A DNA stretch of 64,000 bases from Chitinophaga agri (GTDB lineage Bacteria; Bacteroidota; Bacteroidia; Chitinophagales; Chitinophagaceae). Made by a program: the position numbers and the translations under genes. The notes below the pieces were generated by a model, which did no database searches, was not told the DNA's origin, and saw only the letters and a program-made list of their open reading frames with translations. Every line of letters starts with the position of its first letter. Within the stretch, counting starts at the first letter, position 1. The DNA is taken from positions 682,001 through 746,000 of the forward strand of contig NZ_CP048113.1 in assembly GCF_010093065.1 (NCBI RefSeq). Direction: 5' to 3'. Below are positions 51,744 to 59,735 of the stretch, one piece after another.

Positions 51744-53402
51744 TTATTGGTTGATCCTGAATTTCTCCGTTGCGCCAATCGTCATTCGGTTACAGGTCAT
51801 GCGTAAGACACCATCCTCGGCCGACAGATAAGCCCCGTTACTGCCCCGGAAAGATACACTGCCATCGCTGTTGGATACCCAGTCAAACTGTTCCCATGGA
51901 CCGATAGCGGTACGGTTACAATTAACCGGCTGTGTACCGTTCTCAGAGCATACATAGTTCCCCTGATTGCGCAGCGCTACTTTACCGCCACCAGCATCTA
52001 CTACCGTGAACTGTTCCCATGACTGTGCTACGGTACGGTTACAGATCATTGGCTGGGTATTGCCTTCACTGCATACATACAGGTTATTGGCACCTTTAAG
52101 TGTGACTGTCTGCCCGATCGGGATAACCGTGCCACCAGGTATGGTTGGTGTAGGGCGTACAGCTGTCAGCGCGATCTGTCCTTTCAGCATACGGCCGCCA
52201 TCGCCGGTCAGGCGCAGGTAGTAGTCCGAAGAACAGGCCGTACCATCTTCGTCAAGCGTACGGAACGCAGAACCTGCCGGTATCTGGCTGATATTTTCAG
52301 CAGTCTTGGCGATCTGGTTACCCTCATTGTACTCATCAAACATGGAGACGTAAATACCCTGGCAACCCAGTCTCACCATATTATAGAACTGCCGCCACAT
52401 AAAGTCGCCATGTGCGCGTTGCCGCTCCTGCAGGTCTCCCGGCAGTACACAGGGTTGATAATCTATTCCATTCGCATTGCAATAGACCTGGTCAGGTGTA
52501 TTGACATTGGTATAGAAGTAATCGGCATCATTGACATTACCGATACGACCTACCATCCATGGAGAGATCATGTTGAACGCCTTATAGGTGTTCAGGAAAG
52601 CTGGGCGTGAATCGCTCACCTCATTCAACCAGTGAGTAGGAACCCCCCCAATCACGTAACAACCCTGGTTTTTGAACCAGTTGATCACGTCCAGACATAC
52701 CGCTGCTGACCAGGGATGGTTGTCATCGTTGAAACCAAAACCCCAGATGCATACTACAGGTTTACCATTCTGATAAGCGTAGGCAGTAGAGGAGGTGTAG
52801 GCGGACATTTTGTTCGTCCAGTCAGTTTTGATCTCAGACTGCATATTTGTCCAGCCACTAACATCGTACATGATGTAGAACTTGCGGCCATACGTTTCGG
52901 CCGCTGTCTTTACCTTGGCGGTAATAGCATCCCTGATGGGCCCTTCCTGTCCATTTGGATTGAAGCGTTGCAGTGCTGCGACATCAATGTTGTTTTGCTG
53001 CATCCACAGAAAGTGAGTGTTGACCGTCTGGTCAGTAAAGGAGGAGAACAGCTTTGCCGGCTGTCCGTTGTTCAGGGCCGGCCAGGCCGTCGTGTAAGTG
53101 CTGGCATAGTCCCTTACGTCAGGCCAGGACTTGATGCCATTGTTGGAGGACGACGGAGACTGACTCCAGTTCTGCGTCCAGTGCCACCAGGCATTAATAG
53201 GAGAGCCATCTCCTGTGCAGGCAAACCAGCCCTGGTAGCCAACTGTGATTTTCCCGACCACATCGCCTACCGGTGATGCCTGGGCGTTCGCCAAACTGTT
53301 TTTAGTGCCGGAGAGGGTCGCCTCATTCAGGAGGCTTTTCTTGGTACAGGCCATAGCAAAAAGGAGACTGATCGCTACGAGTACACGATTGCTGATTTTC
53401 AT
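51744..53402 (-). CDS. GH71/GH99-like lipoprotein with fascin-like binding module
   Basis: A 552-residue lipoprotein, lipobox MAC at about 17-19. The catalytic part (about 45-375) opens with KITVGYQGWFACTGDGSPIN and AWWHWTQNW and contains HFLWMQQNNIDVAALQRF and GIYVSMFDEYNEGNQIAK, the pattern of GH71/GH99-like TIM barrels annotated in Bacteroidota. The C-terminal part (about 415-552) holds three fascin-like repeats, each with a Tyr-x-Cys/Ser-x-Glu (or Ala-Glu) and CNRT: NNLYVCSEGNTQPMICNRTV is the first. They probably bind sugar. Substrate unknown; alpha-mannan or alpha-glucan is typical of the relatives. The gene stands alone. Confidence 0.82.
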   Translation of the reverse strand: MKISNRVLVAISLLFAMACTKKSLLNEATLSGTKNSLANAQASPVGDVVGKITVGYQGWFACTGDGSPINAWWHWTQNWSQSPSSSNNGIKSWPDVRDYASTYTTAWPALNNGQPAKLFSSFTDQTVNTHFLWMQQNNIDVAALQRFNPNGQEGPIRDAITAKVKTAAETYGRKFYIMYDVSGWTNMQSEIKTDWTNKMSAYTSSTAYAYQNGKPVVCIWGFGFNDDNHPWSAAVCLDVINWFKNQGCYVIGGVPTHWLNEVSDSRPAFLNTYKAFNMISPWMVGRIGNVNDADYFYTNVNTPDQVYCNANGIDYQPCVLPGDLQERQRAHGDFMWRQFYNMVRLGCQGIYVSMFDEYNEGNQIAKTAENISQIPAGSAFRTLDEDGTACSSDYYLRLTGDGGRMLKGQIALTAVRPTPTIPGGTVIPIGQTVTLKGANNLYVCSEGNTQPMICNRTVAQSWEQFTVVDAGGGKVALRNQGNYVCSENGTQPVNCNRTAIGPWEQFDWVSNSDGSVSFRGSNGAYLSAEDGVLRMTCNRMTIGATEKFRINQ

Positions 53403-53543
53403 AGTATGTGTGTTTTGTTCGGAATGTTCCGGTAATGGATTTTGAGAACGAGGGTTTAAAAGATTTTAATGAAAGTATATGGCTACAACGTGAACGATGG
53501 AATACTATGATGCGAATACTTTAACGGTGGCAGCTGAGAGATT

Positions 53544-53614
53544 ATTGTAAGCGGAATAAATTACTGCCGATCGCACTGCCGCACTGCCGATATGGAACTG
53601 CACATTGTAAGCGG
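53544..53614. repeat. cluster of short direct repeats upstream of the PhoX-like gene
   Basis: ATTGTAAGCGG occurs at 53544-53554 and 53604-53614, 60 bp apart, and ACTGCCG occurs three times between them (53563, 53575, 53583). They lie in the 296-bp gap between the divergent glycosidase-like and PhoX-like genes and may be regulator-binding sites. Confidence 0.55.
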
Positions 53615-53698
53615 TTTCCTTCACATTCATTTAACCCCGGGTTAACATTCTGGCAATATGTGTAAAAGATATTGTGTCCACAAATCTATCGAACCCAT

Positions 53699-55168
53699 AT
53701 GAAGCTTAACTCATTTATGCCAGGTATCAGTCCGCTGCTGGCTGCGGTACTGCTGACCGGCTGTAGTAACAATGACAATCCGTCCACACCTGAATCCGGA
53801 CTGGCCATTAAGACACAATCTGTTACACCTTCCCTTGTAAAAGCCCTTTCAGGTTTTGACAACCTGAAGATCTATCCACTGATCAGTAGTGATGATACAT
53901 TGTCTGGCTCTCCCGCCTTCAGGTATGGTGCACAGCCGGATGGCGCAGGTATGATCAAAAATCCTAACGGTGAAGGGTACGTGATGATCACGAATCATGA
54001 GATCCTGTTCTCCGTATCACGCGTATTCCTGGATGGCAACCTCAAACCAGTGAAAGGTGAATACATTGTAGACGCCGAAGGCGGCGCCATGCGTCTTTGC
54101 TCAGCTACCATGACCACCATGGAAGAGCACGGCTTCGGTCCTATGTTCCTGACTGCCGGTGAGACCGATGGTGAATCCATGATCCATGCGATCAATCCAA
54201 TGAGCTCCGCCGATATAAGGAAATCCAACCGGACGATTCCTGCATTGGGTAAATGCAGTGCAGAGAATGCAGTGCCGTTGTCTAAGAATGCCTTCCCCGG
54301 TAAGACCGCTATCTTCATCGGTGAAGATGAAAGCAGCCGCCAGGGCTTAGGTCAGGTGAATCTCTACCTGAGTAATAAAGTAGGTGATCTGCAGAATGGC
54401 CAGCTGTATATGCTGCGACGTGTAGACCAGAACATTGTAGAGACGGACATGGAAGTAGGCAAATCCTATGACGTGGAATTTGTTACCTATGATGATGTAG
54501 TGACCAGCACTGGCGCTGAACTGGCTGCGCAGACCGTTGCAAAGAAAGCGATCCAGTTTGCCCGTGTGGAAGACCTGGATTATGGTAAAGGTTCTGTAGA
54601 TGCTAACCGCAAACTGTATTTCACGGCTACTGGTGTGAGCCAGTCCGACAAGAAAACGCCTGTTGCCGGTCTGACTATGTGGGGCCGTGTATACGAGCTG
54701 GTACTGGATGCGGCTAATCCGCTGAAAGGTAAGCTGACGCCGCTGGTAGATGGTAACGTCGATCCGGGTAACAGCCTGGTGAATCCTGACAATGTATGTG
54801 TGACTGAACACTATGTATACATTCAGGAAGATGGGGACTCTTACTATGCGGAGAACAAGCATGACGGTCGTATCTGGCAGTACAACATCGCTACCAAAGC
54901 GCTGAAGCCAATGCTGGAAATGGATCACCGCAGGAATGAAGCTGCATTCAATAATAAATACAATCCAGCTAATGATACCCGTCTCGGCTCATGGGAATAC
55001 GGTGCAATGTATGATATCTCTGACCTGATCGGTAAGCCCAATACATTTGTAGTGAATATTCACCCGCATACCTGGACTGACAGCAAGTTTGCTAACGCTG
55101 ATGGTAGCGGACTGACCACTAACAAGGAAGGCGGCCAGACAGTGATCATCACTGGTATTGAGAAATAA
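53699..55168 (+). CDS. PhoX/DUF839-like lipoprotein
   Basis: Surface or periplasmic lipoprotein, 489 residues from the ATG at 53699 (MKLNSFMPG); lipobox LTGC near residue 21. The frame can be extended to a TTG at 53672, but that has no support. The body resembles PhoX/DUF839 six-bladed proteins: MVMITNHE-like VMITNHEILFSVSRVFLD, GETDGESMIHAINP, RVEDLDYGKGSVDANRKLYF, NPDNVCVTEHYVYIQEDGD and DGRIWQYNIATK follow the phosphatase-like order. PhoX enzymes are Ca/Fe-dependent alkaline phosphatases; whether the metal residues are intact cannot be judged by eye. It is followed 72 bp later by a di-haem peroxidase gene, likely in the same operon. Confidence 0.75.
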   Translation: MKLNSFMPGISPLLAAVLLTGCSNNDNPSTPESGLAIKTQSVTPSLVKALSGFDNLKIYPLISSDDTLSGSPAFRYGAQPDGAGMIKNPNGEGYVMITNHEILFSVSRVFLDGNLKPVKGEYIVDAEGGAMRLCSATMTTMEEHGFGPMFLTAGETDGESMIHAINPMSSADIRKSNRTIPALGKCSAENAVPLSKNAFPGKTAIFIGEDESSRQGLGQVNLYLSNKVGDLQNGQLYMLRRVDQNIVETDMEVGKSYDVEFVTYDDVVTSTGAELAAQTVAKKAIQFARVEDLDYGKGSVDANRKLYFTATGVSQSDKKTPVAGLTMWGRVYELVLDAANPLKGKLTPLVDGNVDPGNSLVNPDNVCVTEHYVYIQEDGDSYYAENKHDGRIWQYNIATKALKPMLEMDHRRNEAAFNNKYNPANDTRLGSWEYGAMYDISDLIGKPNTFVVNIHPHTWTDSKFANADGSGLTTNKEGGQTVIITGIEK

Positions 55169-55240
55169 ACCGTCGAAGCCACTGTTTTTATAGTTAAGTT
55201 TCCCTCTTCACCGGGGGAAACTTTTTCATTACAGCATCAC

Positions 55241-57022
55241 ATGAAGATCAGGAATTGTTTACTGGTAGCCATCGCAGGAATAACCTCCTGGATAGCATGT
55301 ACGAATACCCATACATCCGCAGCAGATTTTGATAAGACCATTCACCAATGGCTGACCATACATATCGATTCACTGGAAGCAGGAGCGGAGCGCCTGCGGG
55401 CCCTGGCTGCCGCACGCGCACCAGAGCAGGAGCTGCGTAATGCCTTTAAGGAGTGCAGGCGGTCATTCAAACAGCTGGAGTGGTTCAGCGTGTACTATGC
55501 GCCCGCTACTTCCCGCCAGCTCAACGGCCCGCCATTACCAGAGATCGAAGTAGAGGAGAATAAACGCTCAGATCCCACGGGACTGCAGGTAATGGAGGAG
55601 ATGTTATTCCCTTATGATACAGCTGTATCGGCCGATCTGCTGAAAGAGGCGAGGGGACTGATCTCCAGTCTGATCCCTTTAAGACATACCATCGAAAATA
55701 CCCGCTTCGATACCGCCCACGTTTTTGATGCCTGTAAGATGGAGGTCTTCCGTACAGAAGCATTAGGCATCAGCGGCTTCGATACACCCTTATCCGGTTG
55801 GGGAATAGAAGAAACCGGGGTGGCCCTGCGTGCAGTAAAGGATATAATGGCCCTGACGGGCGCACCTGATACGCTGTTGTCCCGTTTCGACAAGACGATC
55901 GCTGTGACAGAAAAAACTGTACCGGCAGGCACCTTTGACTACGCAGCATTCATGGCAGAACAGCTGAATCCATTATCTGCTGCTATGACCGACTGGTTTT
56001 ATGCCGCCGGACTGCCGCCCATTAAGTACCCACAGGCACTGAAGAACACGGCCCGTACGTTGTTTGACAGCAGCGCTTTCAATACCGCCTATTTTGTACA
56101 TAATGCAGATGCGATACCTACACCTCAAAAGGTAGCCCTGGGTAAAATGCTCTTCTATGACAACAGACTGGCAGGTAACGGTCAGCGTAACTGCAGCAGC
56201 TGCCACCAGCCTGAGAAGGCATTTACCGACGGACTGCCTAAGAACGTGGCACTCGATGGTTCTTCCCGCGTATTACGCAATACGCCAACGCTACTTTATG
56301 CAGGCCTGCAACAGGCACAGTTCTACGACATGCGCTCTCCTACATTGGAAAATCAGGTGCTCGATGTCTTACATAACGAAGCAGAGATGCATTCTTCCCC
56401 CGAAAGCGTAGCCTCCTGGCTCAATAGTGACAGTGTCCTGAAATCACAATTTAAGGCCGCTTTTCCGGACATGCAGGATACTATACTACCCAGGCACGTG
56501 ATGCGGGCGATCGCGGCTTATATAAGAGAATTACACCCTTTCCGTTCTGATTTCGACCGGTATATGCGCGGAGATGCGACGGCACTGACGACCACACAAA
56601 AGAAAGGCTTGAACCTGTTTATGGGAAAAGCCCGTTGTGCTACCTGCCACTTTATGCCATTGTTCAATGGCACCGGGGCTCCTTCCTTTGCTACGTCAGA
56701 GTCAGAAGTGCTGGGCGTATTAAGATCGCCAGGGATAGCGGAACTCGACCCCGACATGGGCAGATATACACATACCCAGCTGGATGAGCTGAAATATGCC
56801 TTTAAGACACCGACATTACGGAATATCGGTCTGACAGCCCCCTACATGCATAACGGCGCCTACAGGACACTGGAGGAAGTGATGACCTTCTATAACAAAG
56901 GCGGCGCTGCCGGTTATGGCATTACTTTGCCAGGGCAGACCCTGTCAGCAGATTCGCTGCGGTTATCAGCGGAAGAAATGAAAAGCATAGTAGCATTTAT
57001 GGAAGCACTGACGGATAAATAA
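55241..57022 (+). CDS. di-haem cytochrome c peroxidase (MauG/CCP family) with helical N-domain
   Basis: Exported peroxidase of 593 residues. Signal/lipobox region ends at WIAC (residues 17-20). Residues 30-270 form an all-helical domain (imelysin-like, tentative) with DPTGLQVMEEMLFPYD. The peroxidase part starts near 295: PTPQKVALGKMLFYDNRLAG, first haem site Cys318-S-S-Cys321-His322, second Cys466-A-T-Cys469-His470, then YKFKTPTLRN-like YAFKTPTLRNIGLTAPYMHN, typical of CCP/MauG. It reduces peroxide or oxidises a partner in the periplasm. It follows the PhoX-like gene and ends at the terminator at 57024. Confidence 0.9.
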   Translation: MKIRNCLLVAIAGITSWIACTNTHTSAADFDKTIHQWLTIHIDSLEAGAERLRALAAARAPEQELRNAFKECRRSFKQLEWFSVYYAPATSRQLNGPPLPEIEVEENKRSDPTGLQVMEEMLFPYDTAVSADLLKEARGLISSLIPLRHTIENTRFDTAHVFDACKMEVFRTEALGISGFDTPLSGWGIEETGVALRAVKDIMALTGAPDTLLSRFDKTIAVTEKTVPAGTFDYAAFMAEQLNPLSAAMTDWFYAAGLPPIKYPQALKNTARTLFDSSAFNTAYFVHNADAIPTPQKVALGKMLFYDNRLAGNGQRNCSSCHQPEKAFTDGLPKNVALDGSSRVLRNTPTLLYAGLQQAQFYDMRSPTLENQVLDVLHNEAEMHSSPESVASWLNSDSVLKSQFKAAFPDMQDTILPRHVMRAIAAYIRELHPFRSDFDRYMRGDATALTTTQKKGLNLFMGKARCATCHFMPLFNGTGAPSFATSESEVLGVLRSPGIAELDPDMGRYTHTQLDELKYAFKTPTLRNIGLTAPYMHNGAYRTLEEVMTFYNKGGAAGYGITLPGQTLSADSLRLSAEEMKSIVAFMEALTDK

Positions 57023-57023
57023 A

Positions 57024-57045
57024 AGAGCCCTGGGAACAGGGCTCT
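57024..57045 (+). terminator. terminator after the peroxidase gene
   Basis: AGAGCCCT-GGGAAC-AGGGCTCT, an 8-bp stem directly after the stop. It lacks a long T-run. Confidence 0.65.
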
Positions 57046-57221
57046 AACATATAGATTAACGTAAACAGATAGTTGAATATTTTTATCTGAAATAGCTTTG
57101 TATTTGGCTGAAAGGATGCCGCCGTAACGGCTTTCCGGACAGCAAATGTATATGTTCTTACCATGCTGGTCAATCACCTAAATCGGGGAGTAGCAGACAG
57201 CTCTCCACGATAACTGAACGA

Positions 57222-57869
57222 CTACACCAGCCGCTGATTAATAGCCAGTGCAACCGCTTCTGTCAGCGACGCCACCCGTAACTTCTCATAGATCTTTTTC
57301 ACATGACTTCTCACCGTCTCATAGCTGATGCTCAGCTCTGACGCAATCATTTTATAACTCATACCATTCACCACACAGGTCAGCACTTCCTTTTCCCTGG
57401 CAGTCAGGTTATAGTTATCGTTGCTCGGTTCCGGTTTCTGTATAGCCGATTTTTGTAACAGATTCAGTACCCGGCGTGCAATGGAAGGACTCATGGGGGA
57501 ACCGCCGGTTTGCAGTTCCTGTATGGCATCTGTCAGTCGTGTATCCAGGTCGTCTTTCAGAATATAACCGGAGGCACCGGCGCAAATAGAGTCAAAGACC
57601 CTGTCATCGTCTTCAAAGGCCGTCTGCACCAATATCTGTACATGCGGCAATTCGTTTTTCAGGAGTCTGATCGCCTCAATACCATTCACCTCCGGCATCT
57701 CTATGTCCAGCAGCACGATCCCGGCGTCACAGTCCCGGACATCGTCCACACAGCTGCGGGCATCGCTGAACACACCCGCCACGGCTATAGAAGGGGCGGT
57801 ACGCAATAGCTGACAGATGTTGTCGCGGATATCCTGGTTGTCGTCAAAGATGGCAACGCGTATACTCAT
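57222..57869 (-). CDS. NarL/LuxR-type response regulator
   Basis: Two-domain regulator of 215 residues. The receiver domain (1-125) has the acidic pair Asp9-Asp10, the phospho-acceptor Asp55 in IVLLDIEMPEVNG and the Lys in SGYILKDD. A linker leads to the LuxR HTH (about 150-215): LTAREKEVLTCVVNGMSYKM and SISYETVRSHVKKIYEKL. No histidine kinase is encoded nearby, so it is an orphan here; kinases of the 7TMR/two-component LytS-like or TPR-type class are the usual partners. The 442-bp gap to the right (57870-58311) is gene-free. Confidence 0.94.
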   Translation of the reverse strand: MSIRVAIFDDNQDIRDNICQLLRTAPSIAVAGVFSDARSCVDDVRDCDAGIVLLDIEMPEVNGIEAIRLLKNELPHVQILVQTAFEDDDRVFDSICAGASGYILKDDLDTRLTDAIQELQTGGSPMSPSIARRVLNLLQKSAIQKPEPSNDNYNLTAREKEVLTCVVNGMSYKMIASELSISYETVRSHVKKIYEKLRVASLTEAVALAINQRLV

Positions 57870-58311
57870 GGTTTGTTTTTTTGTAATTACCCTGGTTAAT
57901 CAGGTAAGATCACCCGTGTCCGGTCATTCCTGCACCAAACCATATACATCCCTGTTTTCCTGCAGCTGCAGTTGAACCTTAATATGGGAAAAAGCCCGCT
58001 TTGCACTCCTCAGCGTATTGAAAAGTTGTCTGTTACTTGCGCTTTAATGGTTTGGGTTAACATGATCATTGTTACCGGCACTGGTAAGTTTTTCTCATGA
58101 CAGGTTTTAACACTGTTGACTTTGTTGTGTGATCAAAATTACGCGTTTAATAATATTAAATTGTAACCAGTTGCTCATTTTTTCAGTATAATAAGGTAAT
58201 TTTTTATACGTGTTGTAACACGTGGTTTTTCGTCATCTTCGTCTGGAACGGATTTCCGCTTGTTTTTGTTACACAGAATCGTTTAATATTGAGTAGACTT
58301 TAACATAAAAA
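57870..58311. other. 442-bp gene-free stretch between divergent genes
   Basis: AT-rich DNA between the response-regulator gene and the 2H phosphoesterase gene. It holds one clear palindrome, ACGTGTT-GT-AACACGT at 58208-58223, about 90 bp before the phosphoesterase ATG, which could be an operator. No ORF, RNA gene or good TAnnTTTG promoter was seen. Confidence 0.5.
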
Positions 58312-58821
58312 ATGAGTAATATCCTGATCGTCACGCTGGAGATGGAAGAAGTGTATCAACGACATTTTAATGAACTGCGTACACGTTACTTTCCCGCTCA
58401 CGCCAATTACCTGGATGCACATATTACGTTGTTTCATCATTTACCCGCGGCGGAGCCGGCTATTACAGCCGCGTTGGAAGCAGCTGCACAGAGACAGCCG
58501 TTAATGCTGACGGTAGCAGGGATCGTACATTTTGGGAACGGAGTAGCCTACAGACTGGTATCTGACGCATTACAGACAATGCACAGCCGTCTGCAGCAAA
58601 CTTTTGAGCCCTGGCTGATCCGACAGGACAAGCAACCGCTGCGCCCACATATAACTGTGCAGAATAAAGTGACGGACTTCAAGGCGAGACAATTACATGA
58701 AACATTGTCTGCAACGTTTACGCCTTTTGAAATGAAAGCCGTGGGATTAAAGACCTGGCGTTATCTGCACGGCCCATGGAAAGCGGAACAGTACTTTGCA
58801 TTCGATGCGTTGGCCGAATAG
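58312..58821 (+). CDS. 2'-5' RNA ligase / 2H phosphoesterase family protein
   Basis: Small 2H-fold enzyme of 169 residues. The two H-x-T motifs are His37-I-Thr39 (DAHITLFHHLP) and His113-I-Thr115 (LRPHITVQNKV), about 75 residues apart as in LigT/ThpR-type phosphoesterases. These enzymes open or form 2'-5' or cyclic phosphodiesters on RNA or nucleotides. The natural substrate here is unknown. It is convergent with the peroxiredoxin gene and ends at the hairpin at 58843-58872. Confidence 0.88.
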   Translation: MSNILIVTLEMEEVYQRHFNELRTRYFPAHANYLDAHITLFHHLPAAEPAITAALEAAAQRQPLMLTVAGIVHFGNGVAYRLVSDALQTMHSRLQQTFEPWLIRQDKQPLRPHITVQNKVTDFKARQLHETLSATFTPFEMKAVGLKTWRYLHGPWKAEQYFAFDALAE

Positions 58822-58842
58822 CAGGGGCCTTACGTGAAAAAT

Positions 58843-58872
58843 GCCCGTATAAAGTATAAACCTTATACGGGC
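58843..58872. terminator. hairpin between convergent genes
   Basis: GCCCGTATAA-N10-TTATACGGGC, a perfect 10-bp stem between the 2H phosphoesterase and peroxiredoxin genes. On the minus strand it is followed by ATTTTTCA, so it works best for the peroxiredoxin gene. Confidence 0.8.
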
Positions 58873-58880
58873 GATATTAT

Positions 58881-59339
58881 TTACGCAGTGGCATGCAGGA
58901 GGGAAAGCATCTTCTGTGCATGTGCCGCCCCGTTAAGGAAACCTCTGAAAGAAGCGGCGATCTTTCCGTCCAGTCCTACCAGGAACGTTTCACGACCTGT
59001 CAGGAACAATACATTCCTGATACCAAACTGTTTCAGTACCTTGTTACCCGGGTCGCTTAACAGTGTAAAGGGTAGACGGTGATGCTTTTTAAAAGCATGA
59101 TGACTCTCTACGCTGCCCGCGTTGATGCCGATCACTTCTACTCCCTCATCTGTAAAATCTGCATAGCTATCCCGGAATGAACAGGCTTCTTTCGTGCAGA
59201 CTGCACTTTCATCCTTCGGATAAAAGTAGATCACCAGTTTTTTCTTACCTATATAATCACGGATGTTCACTGTCTTGCCATCCTGGTCCTGTAATGTAAA
59301 ATCAGGAATACGGTCGCCTATACCTAATGTATTTGCCAT
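58881..59339 (-). CDS. bcp: thioredoxin-dependent peroxiredoxin (BCP/PrxQ)
   Basis: Cytosolic peroxidase of 152 residues that reduces hydrogen peroxide and organic hydroperoxides. The peroxidatic Cys48 sits in YPKDESAVCTKEACSFRD and the resolving Cys53 is five residues on, the PrxQ/BCP arrangement. The usual P-x3-T-x2-C motif has Ser45 in place of Thr, a conservative change seen in some relatives. PFTLLSDPGNKVLKQFGI is the second family block. It precedes the small hypothetical gene at 59415 on the opposite side by about 75 bp, without a shared transcript signal. Confidence 0.93.
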   Translation of the reverse strand: MANTLGIGDRIPDFTLQDQDGKTVNIRDYIGKKKLVIYFYPKDESAVCTKEACSFRDSYADFTDEGVEVIGINAGSVESHHAFKKHHRLPFTLLSDPGNKVLKQFGIRNVLFLTGRETFLVGLDGKIAASFRGFLNGAAHAQKMLSLLHATA

Positions 59340-59414
59340 TGCTGTTTGTTTTACGTTGTTTGTAAATGGTACAGCAAAGCTACCTGACCCATCGCAGAAA
59401 GATTTTAACCCAGG

Positions 59415-59639
59415 TTAATTTTCGGCTTTTGCCAGGTAATTATCTATCGCTTGTCCGATTTCCTTTGTTTCCGGTGTTTCATTGTCTGTTCCATCTTCAA
59501 ACCAGTGGTTCGCTCCTTCATTGTCCTGCTTCAGGAAAAGAACGATGGTCCTGCCGGGTAACGCTACCTTAAAACGACGTTTGTCAGACTGTTCAACGGT
59601 TAACTGACTGTCTTTGTGATCAATGGTGAAAGTACTCAT
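59415..59639 (-). CDS. small conserved-looking hypothetical protein
   Basis: A 74-residue soluble protein from the ATG at 59639 (MSTFTIDHKD). It is acidic, with a hydrophobic core FKVALPGRTIVLFLKQD and a C-terminal helix KEIGQAIDNYLAKAE. No family was recognised. The codon usage looks coding, and no other frame explains the stretch. A longer frame reaches 59672 but overlaps the promoter region of the divergent aminopeptidase gene. It lies 75 bp upstream of the peroxiredoxin gene on the same strand and could be cotranscribed with it. Confidence 0.65.
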   Translation of the reverse strand: MSTFTIDHKDSQLTVEQSDKRRFKVALPGRTIVLFLKQDNEGANHWFEDGTDNETPETKEIGQAIDNYLAKAEN

Positions 59640-59707
59640 GTTGACTTGTTTTATGATGAGTGGTACAATCATTATGCCTGTTTCATCCTACTGTTATGAG
59701 GGGACCG

Positions 59708-59715
59708 TATCTTTG
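59708..59715 (+). promoter_or_regulatory. TAnnTTTG -7 element for the M1 peptidase gene
   Basis: TATCTTTG, an exact match, ending 20 bp before the ATG at 59736. This implies a leader of about 15 nt. Confidence 0.55.
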
Positions 59716-59735
59716 CCGACATCTAAACATTACTT

